DNA of 11,589 bases from Gammaproteobacteria bacterium (GCA_003230195.1 QIHH01000021.1:1-11589), one strand, 5' to 3'. Positions 1 to 6,815 are shown, counted from the first letter of the stretch. Notes: generated by a model not told the origin, from the sequence alone. A program made the numbers and translations.

Positions 1-301
1 TATCATCACGCCTTGTGTCCAGGCCAAACACGACAAAATTTTCATCGTCATCAAGTAATTTATCACCTGCGGGCACTTGAGTTGGTGGGAAGATTTGCCG
101 GTTAGTGATAGTGTGATTGTTAGGTGTTGTTAAATCAGGGGCAATGGGGCCTGCGTTATTAACCATCATGAAGTAGGTATATTCACCTTGACTATTTTCC
201 CAATACACAACATAAATATTACCCAGCGGCATGGCAAGGGCGCTAACTGAATAGGCCGCGCTGAAATAAAAAAACAAAATTGAGAATATATATTTTTTCA
301 T
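1..301 (-). CDS. Exported protein of unknown function, 3' end outside window
   Basis: An ATG at 301 opens a frame that runs without a stop to the window edge, giving 100 residues. The first 23 residues look like a classical signal peptide: MKK, a hydrophobic stretch rich in F, I and L, then a polar region ending in the likely signal peptidase I site ALA before MPLG. The mature part seen so far has aromatic and acidic patches (VVYWENSQ, LLDDDENF) and many Pro, Thr and Asn residues, with no Cys. I do not recognise a family. The start is well supported by AGGAG at 313-309, seven bases upstream, and by a promoter just above. It is probably periplasmic, secreted or outer-membrane associated; lipoprotein is unlikely because there is no lipobox Cys. 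Confidence 0.75.
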   Translation of the reverse strand, partial: MKKYIFSILFFYFSAAYSVSALAMPLGNIYVVYWENSQGEYTYFMMVNNAGPIAPDLTTPNNHTITNRQIFPPTQVPAGDKLLDDDENFVVFGLDTRRDD

Positions 302-321
302 GATGTTTCTCCTGCTGAGTT

Positions 322-350
322 ATTATACTTAAATTTGAATCCATTGTTTA
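322..350 (-). promoter_or_regulatory. Sigma-70-like promoter of the exported-protein gene
   Basis: On the minus strand TAAACA (350-345) and a consensus TATAAT (327-322) are separated by 17 bases. The predicted start of transcription near 315 leaves a very short leader that just contains the AGGAG ribosome binding site and the ATG at 301. Position, spacing and the perfect -10 make this one of the better promoters in the window. Confidence 0.6.
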
Positions 351-374
351 CCATCCAGACAAAGCACTGTAGTG

Positions 375-629
375 CTATTTTTTGACAAAAAAACTAAGGT
401 GGAATTCACTGTCCTCTTCCTCACTATTTGTCTCAACTTCCTTCATCCCTGTATTCTTTGATATTCTATTGAATAAGTCTTTCATTTCCCTTACATAAAA
501 AATTATTTTAAATTTATAAGTAAGTCCTTGGCACAAGCAGGGGTTGTTCTCTGACAAGGCAAAAACGAGTGGGGAGCAGGTATAGCTATAAATGACCGAT
601 CCTGCAAAGATCTCTAAATAATACCCCAA
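375..629 (-). CDS. Doubtful 84-residue ORF with TTG start
   Basis: This frame begins with TTG six bases after the stop of the TPR-methyltransferase gene and ends at a TAG inside a small palindrome (363-376). The product would have a mixed N-terminal half with two Cys (TCSP, PCLC) and a charged C-terminal half with an acidic run (EEEDSE). No ribosome binding site is visible, and the composition is AT-rich like the rest of 302-635. An internal ATG at MKDLFNRISK is also possible, but its AAGGG lies too close. I recognise no family. It may be a small downstream cistron, a remnant, or chance; nothing else coding is seen between 302 and 635. Confidence 0.2.
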   Translation of the reverse strand: MGYYLEIFAGSVIYSYTCSPLVFALSENNPCLCQGLTYKFKIIFYVREMKDLFNRISKNTGMKEVETNSEEEDSEFHLSFFVKK

Positions 630-635
630 AGCAAC

Positions 636-1790
636 TTATTCATAATGCTTAGCATGTGCCTCGCCAATACGAGCCACAATCTCATCCCAGTCATTCACGA
701 AGACTCCCAGCACCTCAGACAGGTCATTTTCCACTAACCAGTCGTAGTTTTTATCCTGATAGGCAACAATCACTTCTCTATAACGCTCTTTAAGCACTGT
801 ATTCGCAGGGTCAAGATTAGTCACCACACCAAGTCCTGTCGGGTGAGTCGGGATAGTAAAGCAAGTAAGATCTGGGCGAAAATGGCGCAGGGCAGCGATC
901 ACTTTCCATGGATCTCCTGACCAGAATTTGGTCGTGCGTTTAGGATCCGATGATGCAGTATCGAGCGGTAAACAGTCATGTATCACCACCACGGTATTAG
1001 GCCGACTAAACCGCTCTATATTCATAAAATCGCGTAACGCCTGATCAAATACATGCAAACCATCAATAAAAGCAAAATCGAGCGAAGCGTGCCCTAGCAC
1101 ATCTGGCAAATGATGTTGCTCAAAAAATGGGTCACTACCTAAACTAAACACCTGCGTTGTATCAGCTAGGGGATAGTTAATTTGAGGCTCAGGGTCGATC
1201 CCAACGGCTACCGTTGATGGCTGCGCCAGCTTAAGCGTTTTACCTGTCTCCACCCCTATTTCCAGATACGTAGCAGGCTGAAGCCACTCATGGAAATCAG
1301 CCAGTCGTTCCATATACCAAGGGCCAGGCATCACAGACATGGCAAGGGCAATATAAGTGGCTTGATGATTAGTATCCGGTAGGCTTAACGCCTTTCGAAG
1401 CACCACCTCAGCCTCGGCACAGCGTTCAAGTTGCAGTAAAAGCCGCCCCATCACCATCAATCCATAATAAAATTCTGGCGCTATCGATAAAGCCTTCTGA
1501 AGTACAACCCTTGACTCAGCAAATCGATTAGCAACGAGGTATGCCTCACCTAATGTGCTTAACACAAGAGGATTTTCAGGATTGAGCTGCAACGAGCTTT
1601 GCAACTGCCCAATTGCTTTTCCTGAGATCTCCTGACTCTTCGACAGCAGTACAAATGCCCGAATATGTGAAGCTTCAGGCTGTCCCGGCAGCACTTTAAG
1701 AATAGCATCACAGGCATTAATCGCTGCATCCAGTTCTTTTAAGGCAAAATGGTGCGAAGCCACCTCAAGTGCCTGTTTAAGATCTTTCAT
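636..1790 (-). CDS. TPR-repeat protein fused to a class I SAM-dependent methyltransferase
   Basis: The 384-residue product has two parts. Residues about 5-140 are helical TPR-like repeats with typical spacing and small residues (LNPENPLVLSTLGEAYL, then LSIAPEFYYGLMVMGRLLL). Residues about 170-330 form a Rossmann methyltransferase resembling the Methyltransf_24 type: LEIGVETG (176-183) is the glycine-rich SAM loop, VGIDPEP (196-202) carries the acidic residue expected to bind the ribose, FIDGLHVFDQALRDF (241-255) is the hallmark Asp/His segment, and VVIHDCLP (268-275) follows. Families of this type often methylate sugars or small metabolites, with the TPR part as a docking surface. The substrate here is unknown. 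No signal peptide is seen, so it should be cytoplasmic. No strong ribosome binding site precedes the ATG; GGGG lies rather far upstream. Confidence 0.8.
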   Translation of the reverse strand: MKDLKQALEVASHHFALKELDAAINACDAILKVLPGQPEASHIRAFVLLSKSQEISGKAIGQLQSSLQLNPENPLVLSTLGEAYLVANRFAESRVVLQKALSIAPEFYYGLMVMGRLLLQLERCAEAEVVLRKALSLPDTNHQATYIALAMSVMPGPWYMERLADFHEWLQPATYLEIGVETGKTLKLAQPSTVAVGIDPEPQINYPLADTTQVFSLGSDPFFEQHHLPDVLGHASLDFAFIDGLHVFDQALRDFMNIERFSRPNTVVVIHDCLPLDTASSDPKRTTKFWSGDPWKVIAALRHFRPDLTCFTIPTHPTGLGVVTNLDPANTVLKERYREVIVAYQDKNYDWLVENDLSEVLGVFVNDWDEIVARIGEAHAKHYE

Positions 1791-1858
1791 TAGAATACAA
1801 ACCCCGTCAATATAATTAAGAAACAGCGCATTAAAAACACTCTACAACTCAGTACTGG

Positions 1859-1887
1859 ACATTATTGTCAAGCCAACCGCTTGTCAA
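1859..1887 (-). promoter_or_regulatory. Putative promoter of the TPR-methyltransferase gene
   Basis: On the minus strand a consensus TTGACA (1887-1882) is followed after 17 bases by TAATGT (1864-1859), or after 15 by the better hexamer AATAAT (1866-1861). A second TTGACA (1871-1866) lies within the spacer. Transcription would begin near 1853, giving a leader of about 60 bases. The ambiguity of the -10 box limits confidence. Confidence 0.4.
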
Positions 1888-1927
1888 CAAAAATAAATTT
1901 TAGTCATCGACACCCTAAACTTAATCA

Positions 1928-3226
1928 TTAGTGATCAACCTTGAGCGGCTGCCGCGCCTTGTCATCCACAAACCACAACAACACCGCACCCGCCACAAAG
2001 AGAACCAATAGTGACAAGACCGCCAGTCGATGGCTATCGGTCGCAACCACAATCCAGCCCATCATCAATGGCCCAACAACGGCGGCAAACTTACCCAGCA
2101 TATTGTAAAAACCAAAAAACTCAGCCGCCTTATCTGCTGGAATTAAACGCGCATAGAGTGAACGACTAAGGGATTGAATCCCACCCTGCACCAGCCCAAT
2201 CATAATCGCGAGACCGTAAAATTCGATCTCTTTTTCAATCATCGAGGCCCAAATGGTAATCCCAATATAAACACCAATCGCGATAAAGATCCCTGTCTTT
2301 GCGCCGTAACGCTGCCCCAGTTTCCCAAACACAATCGCAGCCGGAAAGCCGACAAACTGAGTGATCAACAGCGCCACAATCAGGCTGTTGGAATCAAAAC
2401 CAATCGACAACCCATAATCAACCGCCATGCGCACAATCGTACCGACGCCATCAATATAGAGCCAGTAGGCCAGCAAAAATAGCACCACCACTTTTAACTG
2501 GCGAATTTCATACAGGGTTAGCCGCAGCTGTCGCCAACCACCACACACAATTTGCCAGCTCGATTCATTACGTGCCGATGCAGGCTCTTTCACAAACAGT
2601 AGCAGCGGAATCGAAAACAACCCCCACCACAGGGCGACACAAATAAATGAAACACGTACCGCTTCGCTCGCATCATCTAACCCAAATGTGCTCGGCCATA
2701 AAGTCATCGCCACCATCCCCGAAAACAATATCCCACCGCCAAGGTAACCCAATCCATAGCCAAGCGCCGAGACTAGGTCAAATTTCTCTTGCGGTGCCAC
2801 CCGCACCATCAAAGAGTCATAAAAGAGGTTGCCGCCCATAAAACCGATCGATGCCAGAATATAGATAATCGCCGCCAGCGCCCACGACCCTTGTTCAATA
2901 AAAAAGAGCCCGCCGCTCATCACAATGCCCATCAAGGCAAAAAAGAGCAGGAACTTTTTACGTGCCGAAGCGCAATCTGCAATCGCACCGAGCAATGGTG
3001 CAAAAACCATAATCACCAAGCTCGATATTGCATTGGCAATACCCAGCTGATAGGTACTCTCGACGGCACTAAGGTCTGCACCCCAGTATTGTTTGAAAAA
3101 GATAGGAAAAAAACCGGCGATCACCACCGTCGCATAGGCGGAATTAGCCCAATCATACATCGCCCACGAAACAATCTGGCGCGACTCACCATCTTGTTTA
3201 AGGGAACGAAAATAGTGCATAATCAC
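1928..3226 (-). CDS. MFS transporter of the UMF1 / Atg22-like family
   Basis: This 432-residue polytopic membrane protein has about 12 hydrophobic segments, the usual length for the family. The N-terminal YDWANSAYATVVIAGFFPIFF motif is the mark of UMF1 major facilitators, related to the yeast vacuolar effluxer Atg22. The loop after the second segment (LLGAIADCASARKKFL) is the MFS motif A equivalent. The charged central loop near residues 213-240 separates the two halves. The substrate of bacterial members is not established; efflux of amino acids or peptides is only a guess by analogy. The GTG start overlaps the prmB TGA by four bases (GTGA), which suggests translational coupling. An ATG two codons downstream, at 3220, is an equally possible start. 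No Shine-Dalgarno is obvious for either. Confidence 0.85.
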   Translation of the reverse strand: MIMHYFRSLKQDGESRQIVSWAMYDWANSAYATVVIAGFFPIFFKQYWGADLSAVESTYQLGIANAISSLVIMVFAPLLGAIADCASARKKFLLFFALMGIVMSGGLFFIEQGSWALAAIIYILASIGFMGGNLFYDSLMVRVAPQEKFDLVSALGYGLGYLGGGILFSGMVAMTLWPSTFGLDDASEAVRVSFICVALWWGLFSIPLLLFVKEPASARNESSWQIVCGGWRQLRLTLYEIRQLKVVVLFLLAYWLYIDGVGTIVRMAVDYGLSIGFDSNSLIVALLITQFVGFPAAIVFGKLGQRYGAKTGIFIAIGVYIGITIWASMIEKEIEFYGLAIMIGLVQGGIQSLSRSLYARLIPADKAAEFFGFYNMLGKFAAVVGPLMMGWIVVATDSHRLAVLSLLVLFVAGAVLLWFVDDKARQPLKVDH

Positions 3227-4149
3227 GCGGCCGAAAACAGCTCGTGATACTGCGCCAACTCCTGTGCCGTTAGCAGAAAGACGCCATGGCCACCATTTTC
3301 AAACACCAGCCACATAAAAGGTACCGTAGGAAAACGTTGCGCCAATGCGGCATCACTATTACCCACCTCAACAATCAAAATACCCTCCGCGGTGAGATAG
3401 CGGGGCGCGTCCCGTAGGATACGAACTGCAAAATCAAGCCCATCAATACCCGCTACCAAACCCAATTGCGGTTCATGGCGAAACTCTGCGGGCATCGCTG
3501 CAATATCCTCAGCATCCACATAAGGTGGGTTGCTCACAATGATGTCGTAGCACCGTCCATCAAGCGCACTAAACAGATCGGACTCGACCGCATTAACACG
3601 CGCCTCTAACTGATGTAGTTCAATATTCTGCTGTGTCACCGCCAGCGCCTCAAGCGAAATATCGGCCGCATCAACCACCACATCGGGGAAGGTATGCGCA
3701 CAGGCGATCGCAATACAGCCACTACCGGTGCCAATATCAAGCACTCGACTAACCGGGTTTTGCTCCGGCCACCATGGTGCAAAGCCATTCACAATCAACT
3801 CACCAAGCGGGGAACGCGGTACCAGCACCCGTTCATCAACATAAAACCGCAAGCCACAAAACCATGCTTCATTGGTGAGATAAGCCGCCGGTTTACGCAT
3901 CTCGACACGTTGCTGAAACAGATTGGCGATGGCGCGTCGCTGTGCCGGTGCGAGTGGCTGCGCTACATCCGCCAATGACATATCCAGCGGCATCTCTAAC
4001 GCAGCAAGCACCAGCCATGCAGCCTCATCTAGCGCATTATCAGTACCGTGGCCAAAATAGACGCCGTACTGCTCAAAGCAGTCAATCCCCCAATGCACCC
4101 AAGCCTCGGCACTATCGAGCGTTTCTATCATTTCACCTGTTATCTGCAT
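3223..4149 (-). CDS. prmB: Ribosomal protein L3 N5-glutamine methyltransferase PrmB
   Basis: PrmB methylates a glutamine side chain of ribosomal protein L3 with SAM. The 308-residue product matches the E. coli length (310) and family sequence. It has the N-terminal helical domain with YFGHGTDNALDEA, the segment AYLTNEAWFCG..FYVDERVLVPRSPLGELI, the SAM loop DIGTGSG (138-144) and the catalytic NPPY (207-210). The following VDAEDIAAMPAEFRHEPQLG separates PrmB from PrmC. I chose the ATG at 4149; a TTG one codon upstream (4152) is also in frame, and a further ATG at 4131 follows AGGTGA closely. The gene starts after the ppiC terminator, so it probably has its own promoter, although the TTGACA at 4174-4169 has no good -10 upstream of the start. 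It is coupled to the transporter gene downstream. Confidence 0.95.
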   Translation of the reverse strand: MQITGEMIETLDSAEAWVHWGIDCFEQYGVYFGHGTDNALDEAAWLVLAALEMPLDMSLADVAQPLAPAQRRAIANLFQQRVEMRKPAAYLTNEAWFCGLRFYVDERVLVPRSPLGELIVNGFAPWWPEQNPVSRVLDIGTGSGCIAIACAHTFPDVVVDAADISLEALAVTQQNIELHQLEARVNAVESDLFSALDGRCYDIIVSNPPYVDAEDIAAMPAEFRHEPQLGLVAGIDGLDFAVRILRDAPRYLTAEGILIVEVGNSDAALAQRFPTVPFMWLVFENGGHGVFLLTAQELAQYHELFSAA

Positions 4150-4183
4150 CAATTCAAAAACCTGTCAAATCAGGACTATCCAC

Positions 4184-4217
4184 AAAGAAAACAGCCACCG
4201 CCTTAATGGCGGTGGCT
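4184..4217 (-). terminator. Rho-independent terminator of ppiC
   Basis: A perfect 10-bp GC-rich inverted repeat (AGCCACCGCC at 4193-4202, GGCGGTGGCT at 4208-4217) encloses a 5-base loop. Read on the minus strand it is followed by GTTTTCTTT (4192-4184). It lies 30 bases below the ppiC stop and ahead of prmB, so it should separate the two transcripts. The plus-strand side has no T tract. Confidence 0.85.
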
Positions 4218-4247
4218 ATGTGCATCGTCAATGACAGGATACCGAGG

Positions 4248-4529
4248 TTACTCAGAACGCTCCGTCACTTCGATGAGGTGATAACCAAACTGTGTCTGCA
4301 CCGGCCCATGAACCACACCTACCACATCACTAAAAACAACATCATTGAACTCTTTCACCATCTGCCCTGGACCGAATGTCCCCAGATCACCACCACGGCC
4401 ACTAGATGGGCATTTCGAATGTTCTTTCGCCACATCAACGAAGTCTGAACCCGCTTCGATCTGCGCCTTAAGCGAATGACATTCCTCTTCGCTATCTACC
4501 AAAATATGTCTTGCACTTGCTGTTGCCAT
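4248..4529 (-). CDS. ppiC: Parvulin-type peptidyl-prolyl cis-trans isomerase C
   Basis: This is a single-domain cytoplasmic parvulin of 93 residues, the same length as E. coli PpiC, which speeds proline cis/trans isomerisation in protein folding. Conserved active-site positions are His8 (ARHIL), Cys40 (SKCPS), Met57 and Phe61 (GPGQMVKEF), and Phe81 with His84 (TQFGYHLIEV). The GRGGDLG turn is also typical. The ATG at 4529 is preferred because family members begin at this MATASARHIL and AGGGG lies five bases upstream. An in-frame ATG at 4565, which would add 12 residues, falls inside the predicted -10 box and is unlikely to be used. It is monocistronic, with a promoter above and a terminator below. 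Confidence 0.95.
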   Translation of the reverse strand: MATASARHILVDSEEECHSLKAQIEAGSDFVDVAKEHSKCPSSGRGGDLGTFGPGQMVKEFNDVVFSDVVGVVHGPVQTQFGYHLIEVTERSE

Positions 4530-4563
4530 GGGAACCCCTAACAGTTTTTTGCAAAAATTGAAC

Positions 4564-4591
4564 ATAATACTACACCTGTCGCCAACATCAA
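4564..4591 (-). promoter_or_regulatory. Putative ppiC promoter
   Basis: On the minus strand TTGATG (4591-4586) and TATTAT (4569-4564) stand 16 bases apart. Transcription would start near 4557 and give a leader of about 28 bases to the ATG at 4529. The -10 covers the alternative upstream ATG at 4565, so the promoter and the shorter protein support each other. Confidence 0.5.
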
Positions 4592-4678
4592 CTATTGCCG
4601 AAAGTGACCATTGTTGGGCTCCTCGCTATTTCATGTGGGTAGATCAAACGCCAGTTTTGCTCCGATAAGGTAAACCAT

Positions 4679-4687
4679 TGCTATAAA
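4679..4687 (+). promoter_or_regulatory. Possible extended -10 promoter of the decayed gene pair
   Basis: TGC followed by TATAAA (4682-4687) forms an extended -10 box seven bases before the ATG at 4694. No convincing -35 is seen at 16-18 bases. Transcription would begin at or beyond that ATG, which fits poorly, so either the promoter is false or the ancestral start lay further downstream. Confidence 0.25.
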
Positions 4688-4693
4688 ATTTCG

Positions 4694-5315
4694 ATGACTC
4701 CGATAACCTCTTGCCCTGCTCTTGGCGGCTTGTATCAAGCTGTTCATTCCTTTGGTGTGGACACCGACATGACAGCCATCGCCAACAAAGCGGAATATAG
4801 CGGTTACCGCTCTGCCGAATTTTTCAACCAGCAAGGAGAACCGATGACCCTAGCACCGTTACCCAGCGACGTTTTCACCCAGATAGACATCGACATTGAC
4901 GAAGGTGCTTATTACGGCACGTACTTATGACCACATCATCAAAATGGCCTACATGGCTCTGAGTGTAGCCATCAAAGGCGCATTGGCGGATAACCACAGC
5001 AAGAATATCCATACTATTTACCCCAGCATGAACGGCGAACACTACTGGGCAAAAGAGTGCGCGATTGTCATATTGCGTAATGAAGCCCGCCTGCAGGAAA
5101 AGATTACCGTCGCCCACCCCACCAACTGTTACGGTGACCTAGAGGCAGCCACCGGCCTGGTGTTGGTAGGGCTGGCTGCATACGATCTGCTGAACAAACA
5201 CCCCGGCTCTGCCAGTCACCTAGTTTACAGCGCATCCGACGACCCGCCCTGTGCTGCCGTGCATGTCGAAAAAATCGATGCGCAACAGTTTGTCACATCA
5301 CAAAATCGCTCATAA
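4694..5315 (+). pseudogene. Remnant of a beta-ketoacyl-synthase-like (thiolase-fold) protein
   Basis: Two frames belong together. Frame 1 (4694-4930) gives about 75 residues with YRSAEFFNQQGEPMTLAPLP and ends in DEGAYYGT followed by a stop. The next frame (entered near 4905-4925, ending 5315) continues with YDHIIKMAYMALSVAIKG. A single extra base therefore breaks the gene in the stretch after GAYYGT. The C-terminal part (MNGEHYWAKE, then GDLEAATGLVLVGLAAYDLL and a final SDDPPCAAVHVEK) resembles the end of ketoacyl synthases, where GHxxGAAGxV and a GGTNA-like turn occur. The joined length of about 205 residues is far short of the 350 or so expected, so the middle, including the active-site Cys region, is probably deleted near residue 110. 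Synthase-like genes of this sort occur beside type VI secretion effector genes; that link is inference, supported by the next pseudogene. Confidence 0.6.
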
Positions 5316-5346
5316 ACTCACAACCCAATTTGTAAGGAGTCCCCCG

Positions 5347-6146
5347 ATGGAAAACGGTGAAATATCCACATCAGCCGAAATACCCGAGGAGCCCTAAGAA
5401 AACCGGAAAAAGATCGAAATTGTTTTTCATCTGTTTTTCGACGGCACCCTAAACAATCGCACCAATATTGATCAGCGCCTGATTGCGGCAAACAAGCCAA
5501 CGGATGAGACAGAGCAAGAAGCCGCTGCCGAATTGAAAAAGGAGATGACGCCTAAGGAAATAGAAGAAGCCAAAGTGGTGTACAAAAAATACGAAGGCGG
5601 AAAAAACAGCTATGAGGATGCCTACAGCAACATCGTCAAACTGGAAAAGCACGCTGAAACAGATTCGTCCTCTCCTAAAAAACTACTACTGAAAACCCTA
5701 CATCGAAGGCATCGGCACTATAAACGAAGAAAGAGACAAACCCGCAGGTTATGCCCTAGGCCTTGGGAAGAGCAGGGTAGAAACAAAGGTTGAGGAGGGC
5801 CTGCGAGAAGTTGTAATGGAAATCGAAGGCAATCATTGGGCAAAAGAGGTCATTATCACCAAACTAACCATTAACCTGTTTGGTTTTAGTCGGGGGGGCA
5901 GCCGCCGCACGCCATTTTGTTCATGCGACAAAACTGACTAATCTTAAAGGTGGACGGGCAATTGGCGAGCAACTTGGGGCGCTAGGCTACTAGGTGGTCG
6001 ACGTCAAAATCGGTTTTACCGGTCTGTTTGATACCGTCGCCTCCCATGGCCTTTCCTTTTTGAAAGCTAAACGCGGCAGGCTTCTGGGAAGCCACTTGCG
6101 CACACAATACTGGTTCACCAATCACCCATTAGCCATTAGCCATTAG
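5347..6146 (+). pseudogene. Broken Tle1-like (DUF2235) T6SS lipase effector gene
   Basis: A strong AAGGAG (5334-5339) precedes the ATG at 5347. The frame meets TAA at 5395, then continues as IVFHLFFDGTLNN, the N-terminal Tle1/DUF2235 motif, and KYEGGKNSYEDAYSNIVKL. Near 5692-5698 it shifts by one base to YIEGIGT..ALGLG, and KLTINLFGFSRG, where GFSRG (5882-5896) is the GxSxG lipase nucleophile motif. A run of seven G (5892-5898) causes a second one-base shift; removing one G restores AAAARHFVH, as expected after the nucleophile. That frame meets TAG at 5991, then reads KIGFTGLFDTVASHG, another family motif, and ends at 6144 inside a tandem repeat. Two nonsense codons, two frameshifts and a missing C-terminus make this a clear pseudogene. 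Intact members are phospholipases injected into rival cells by the type VI system. Confidence 0.85.
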
Positions 6147-6163
6147 CCATTAGCCATTAGCCA
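6126..6163 (+). repeat. Heptamer tandem repeat CCATTAG x5.4
   Basis: Five exact copies of CCATTAG and three further bases follow one another without a mismatch. The repeat lies where the lipase pseudogene loses similarity to its family and about 70 bases before rluE, and the last pseudogene frame stops inside it. Seven-base units shift all three frames, so it is not a peptide repeat. Replication slippage at a deletion joint is the simplest origin. Nothing else is seen between 6164 and 6233. Confidence 0.9.
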
Positions 6164-6233
6164 CCCTCAACACCAGCGCCATTCGATAATAGTGTTACTA
6201 TTAACAGACAAAATACGACCACCCAAAAATTTA

Positions 6234-6770
6234 ATGCTGATTTTATTCAACAAACCCTACGACGTACTCACGCAGTTCAGAGACACCGAAGGCAGAAAGA
6301 CTCTCAGGGACTTTATCGATATCCCGCGCGTGTATGCCGCAGGGCGCCTCGACCGGGACAGCGAAGGACTCCTCCTCCTTACTGACGATGGCAAACTCCA
6401 GCACCGTATTGCACACCCAAAACACAAACTAGAAAAGAGTTACTGGGTACAGGTAGACGGCACCCCGTCAGACAACGCTATTCGCCAGCTTCGCGAGGGA
6501 GTAGCGCTTAAAGGCGGCGTAACACGTCCCGCTAGGGTTCGCCGCATCAAGCCTCCTGAGATCTGGCCACGCACACCACCGGTGCGCTATCGCGCTCAGA
6601 TTCCAACCACATGGCTGGAAATCAAGATCAGCGAAGGCAAAAACCGCCAGGTTCGTCGCATGACAGCCGCGGTCGGCTTCCCCACATTACGCCTGGTTCG
6701 TAACGCTATCGGGCAATGGAATCTCAAAGGAGTCGCGCCCGGCGAGTATCGAATCATCGACATGCCATAA
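6234..6770 (+). CDS. rluE: 23S rRNA pseudouridine(2457) synthase RluE
   Basis: RluE converts U2457 of 23S rRNA to pseudouridine. The 178-residue product has the RsuA/RluE-type catalytic domain and no N-terminal S4 domain, as in the family. ILFNKPYDVL opens the fold; YAAGRLDRDSEGLLLLT holds the catalytic Asp40; WPRTPP and IPTTWLEI are typical of RluE; and EGKNRQVRRMTAAVGFPTLRLVR is the conserved C-terminal motif. I chose the ATG at 6234 because it sits directly before the conserved core. A GTG at 6192 would add 14 unconserved residues, and neither start has a clear ribosome binding site. It lies 89 bases ahead of mnmA, echoing the enteric order, but without nudJ between them. Its upstream region is the debris of the lipase pseudogene, so its promoter is unclear. 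Confidence 0.93.
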   Translation: MLILFNKPYDVLTQFRDTEGRKTLRDFIDIPRVYAAGRLDRDSEGLLLLTDDGKLQHRIAHPKHKLEKSYWVQVDGTPSDNAIRQLREGVALKGGVTRPARVRRIKPPEIWPRTPPVRYRAQIPTTWLEIKISEGKNRQVRRMTAAVGFPTLRLVRNAIGQWNLKGVAPGEYRIIDMP

Positions 6771-6779
6771 CCTATAAAT

Positions 6780-6811
6780 TAGCAAACTGCGAAAGGCGAC
6801 AAGGTTTGCTA
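6780..6811 (+). repeat. 8-bp inverted repeat overlapping the mnmA promoter
   Basis: TAGCAAAC (6780-6787) and GTTTGCTA (6804-6811) are perfect inverted copies with 16 bases between them. The right arm runs into the extended -10 box. It could be an operator, a weak stem-loop at the end of rluE, or chance. There is no T tract. Confidence 0.4.
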
Positions 6812-6815
6812 TAAT
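6807..6815 (+). promoter_or_regulatory. Extended -10 promoter of mnmA-hflD-purB
   Basis: TGC followed by a perfect TATAAT (6810-6815) forms an extended -10 element between rluE and mnmA. The -35 at 17 bases (CTGCGA) is poor, as is usual for extended -10 promoters. Transcription would start near 6822, about 38 bases before the mnmA ATG. Confidence 0.6.

Noticed and set aside
363..376. Palindrome AGCACTGTAGTGCT followed by T6 as a plus-strand terminator
   Set aside because: The stem is only five pairs with a tetraloop, and no plus-strand gene lies upstream; it may be chance.
1928..4448. Plus-strand frames of 64-168 residues opposite the transporter, prmB and ppiC genes
   Set aside because: They lie antisense to genes with clear family motifs, have biased His/Asn/Arg/Pro composition typical of shadow frames, and show no ribosome binding sites.
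4631..5652. Minus-strand frames of 60-80 residues across the pseudogene region
   Set aside because: They are antisense to recognisable though broken plus-strand coding sequence and carry no family-like motifs.
5533..5793. An 86-residue plus-strand protein starting at an internal ATG
   Set aside because: It is a piece of the lipase pseudogene: its first part is in the ancestral frame and its Arg/His-rich tail is out-of-frame translation after the shift near 5695.
5347..6146. Programmed frameshifting or stop-codon recoding in the lipase gene
   Set aside because: Four separate lesions plus loss of the C-terminus and a damaged neighbour are far more simply explained by decay.
6126..6163. CRISPR array
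   Set aside because: The seven-base units are directly adjacent without spacers, so this is a simple tandem repeat.
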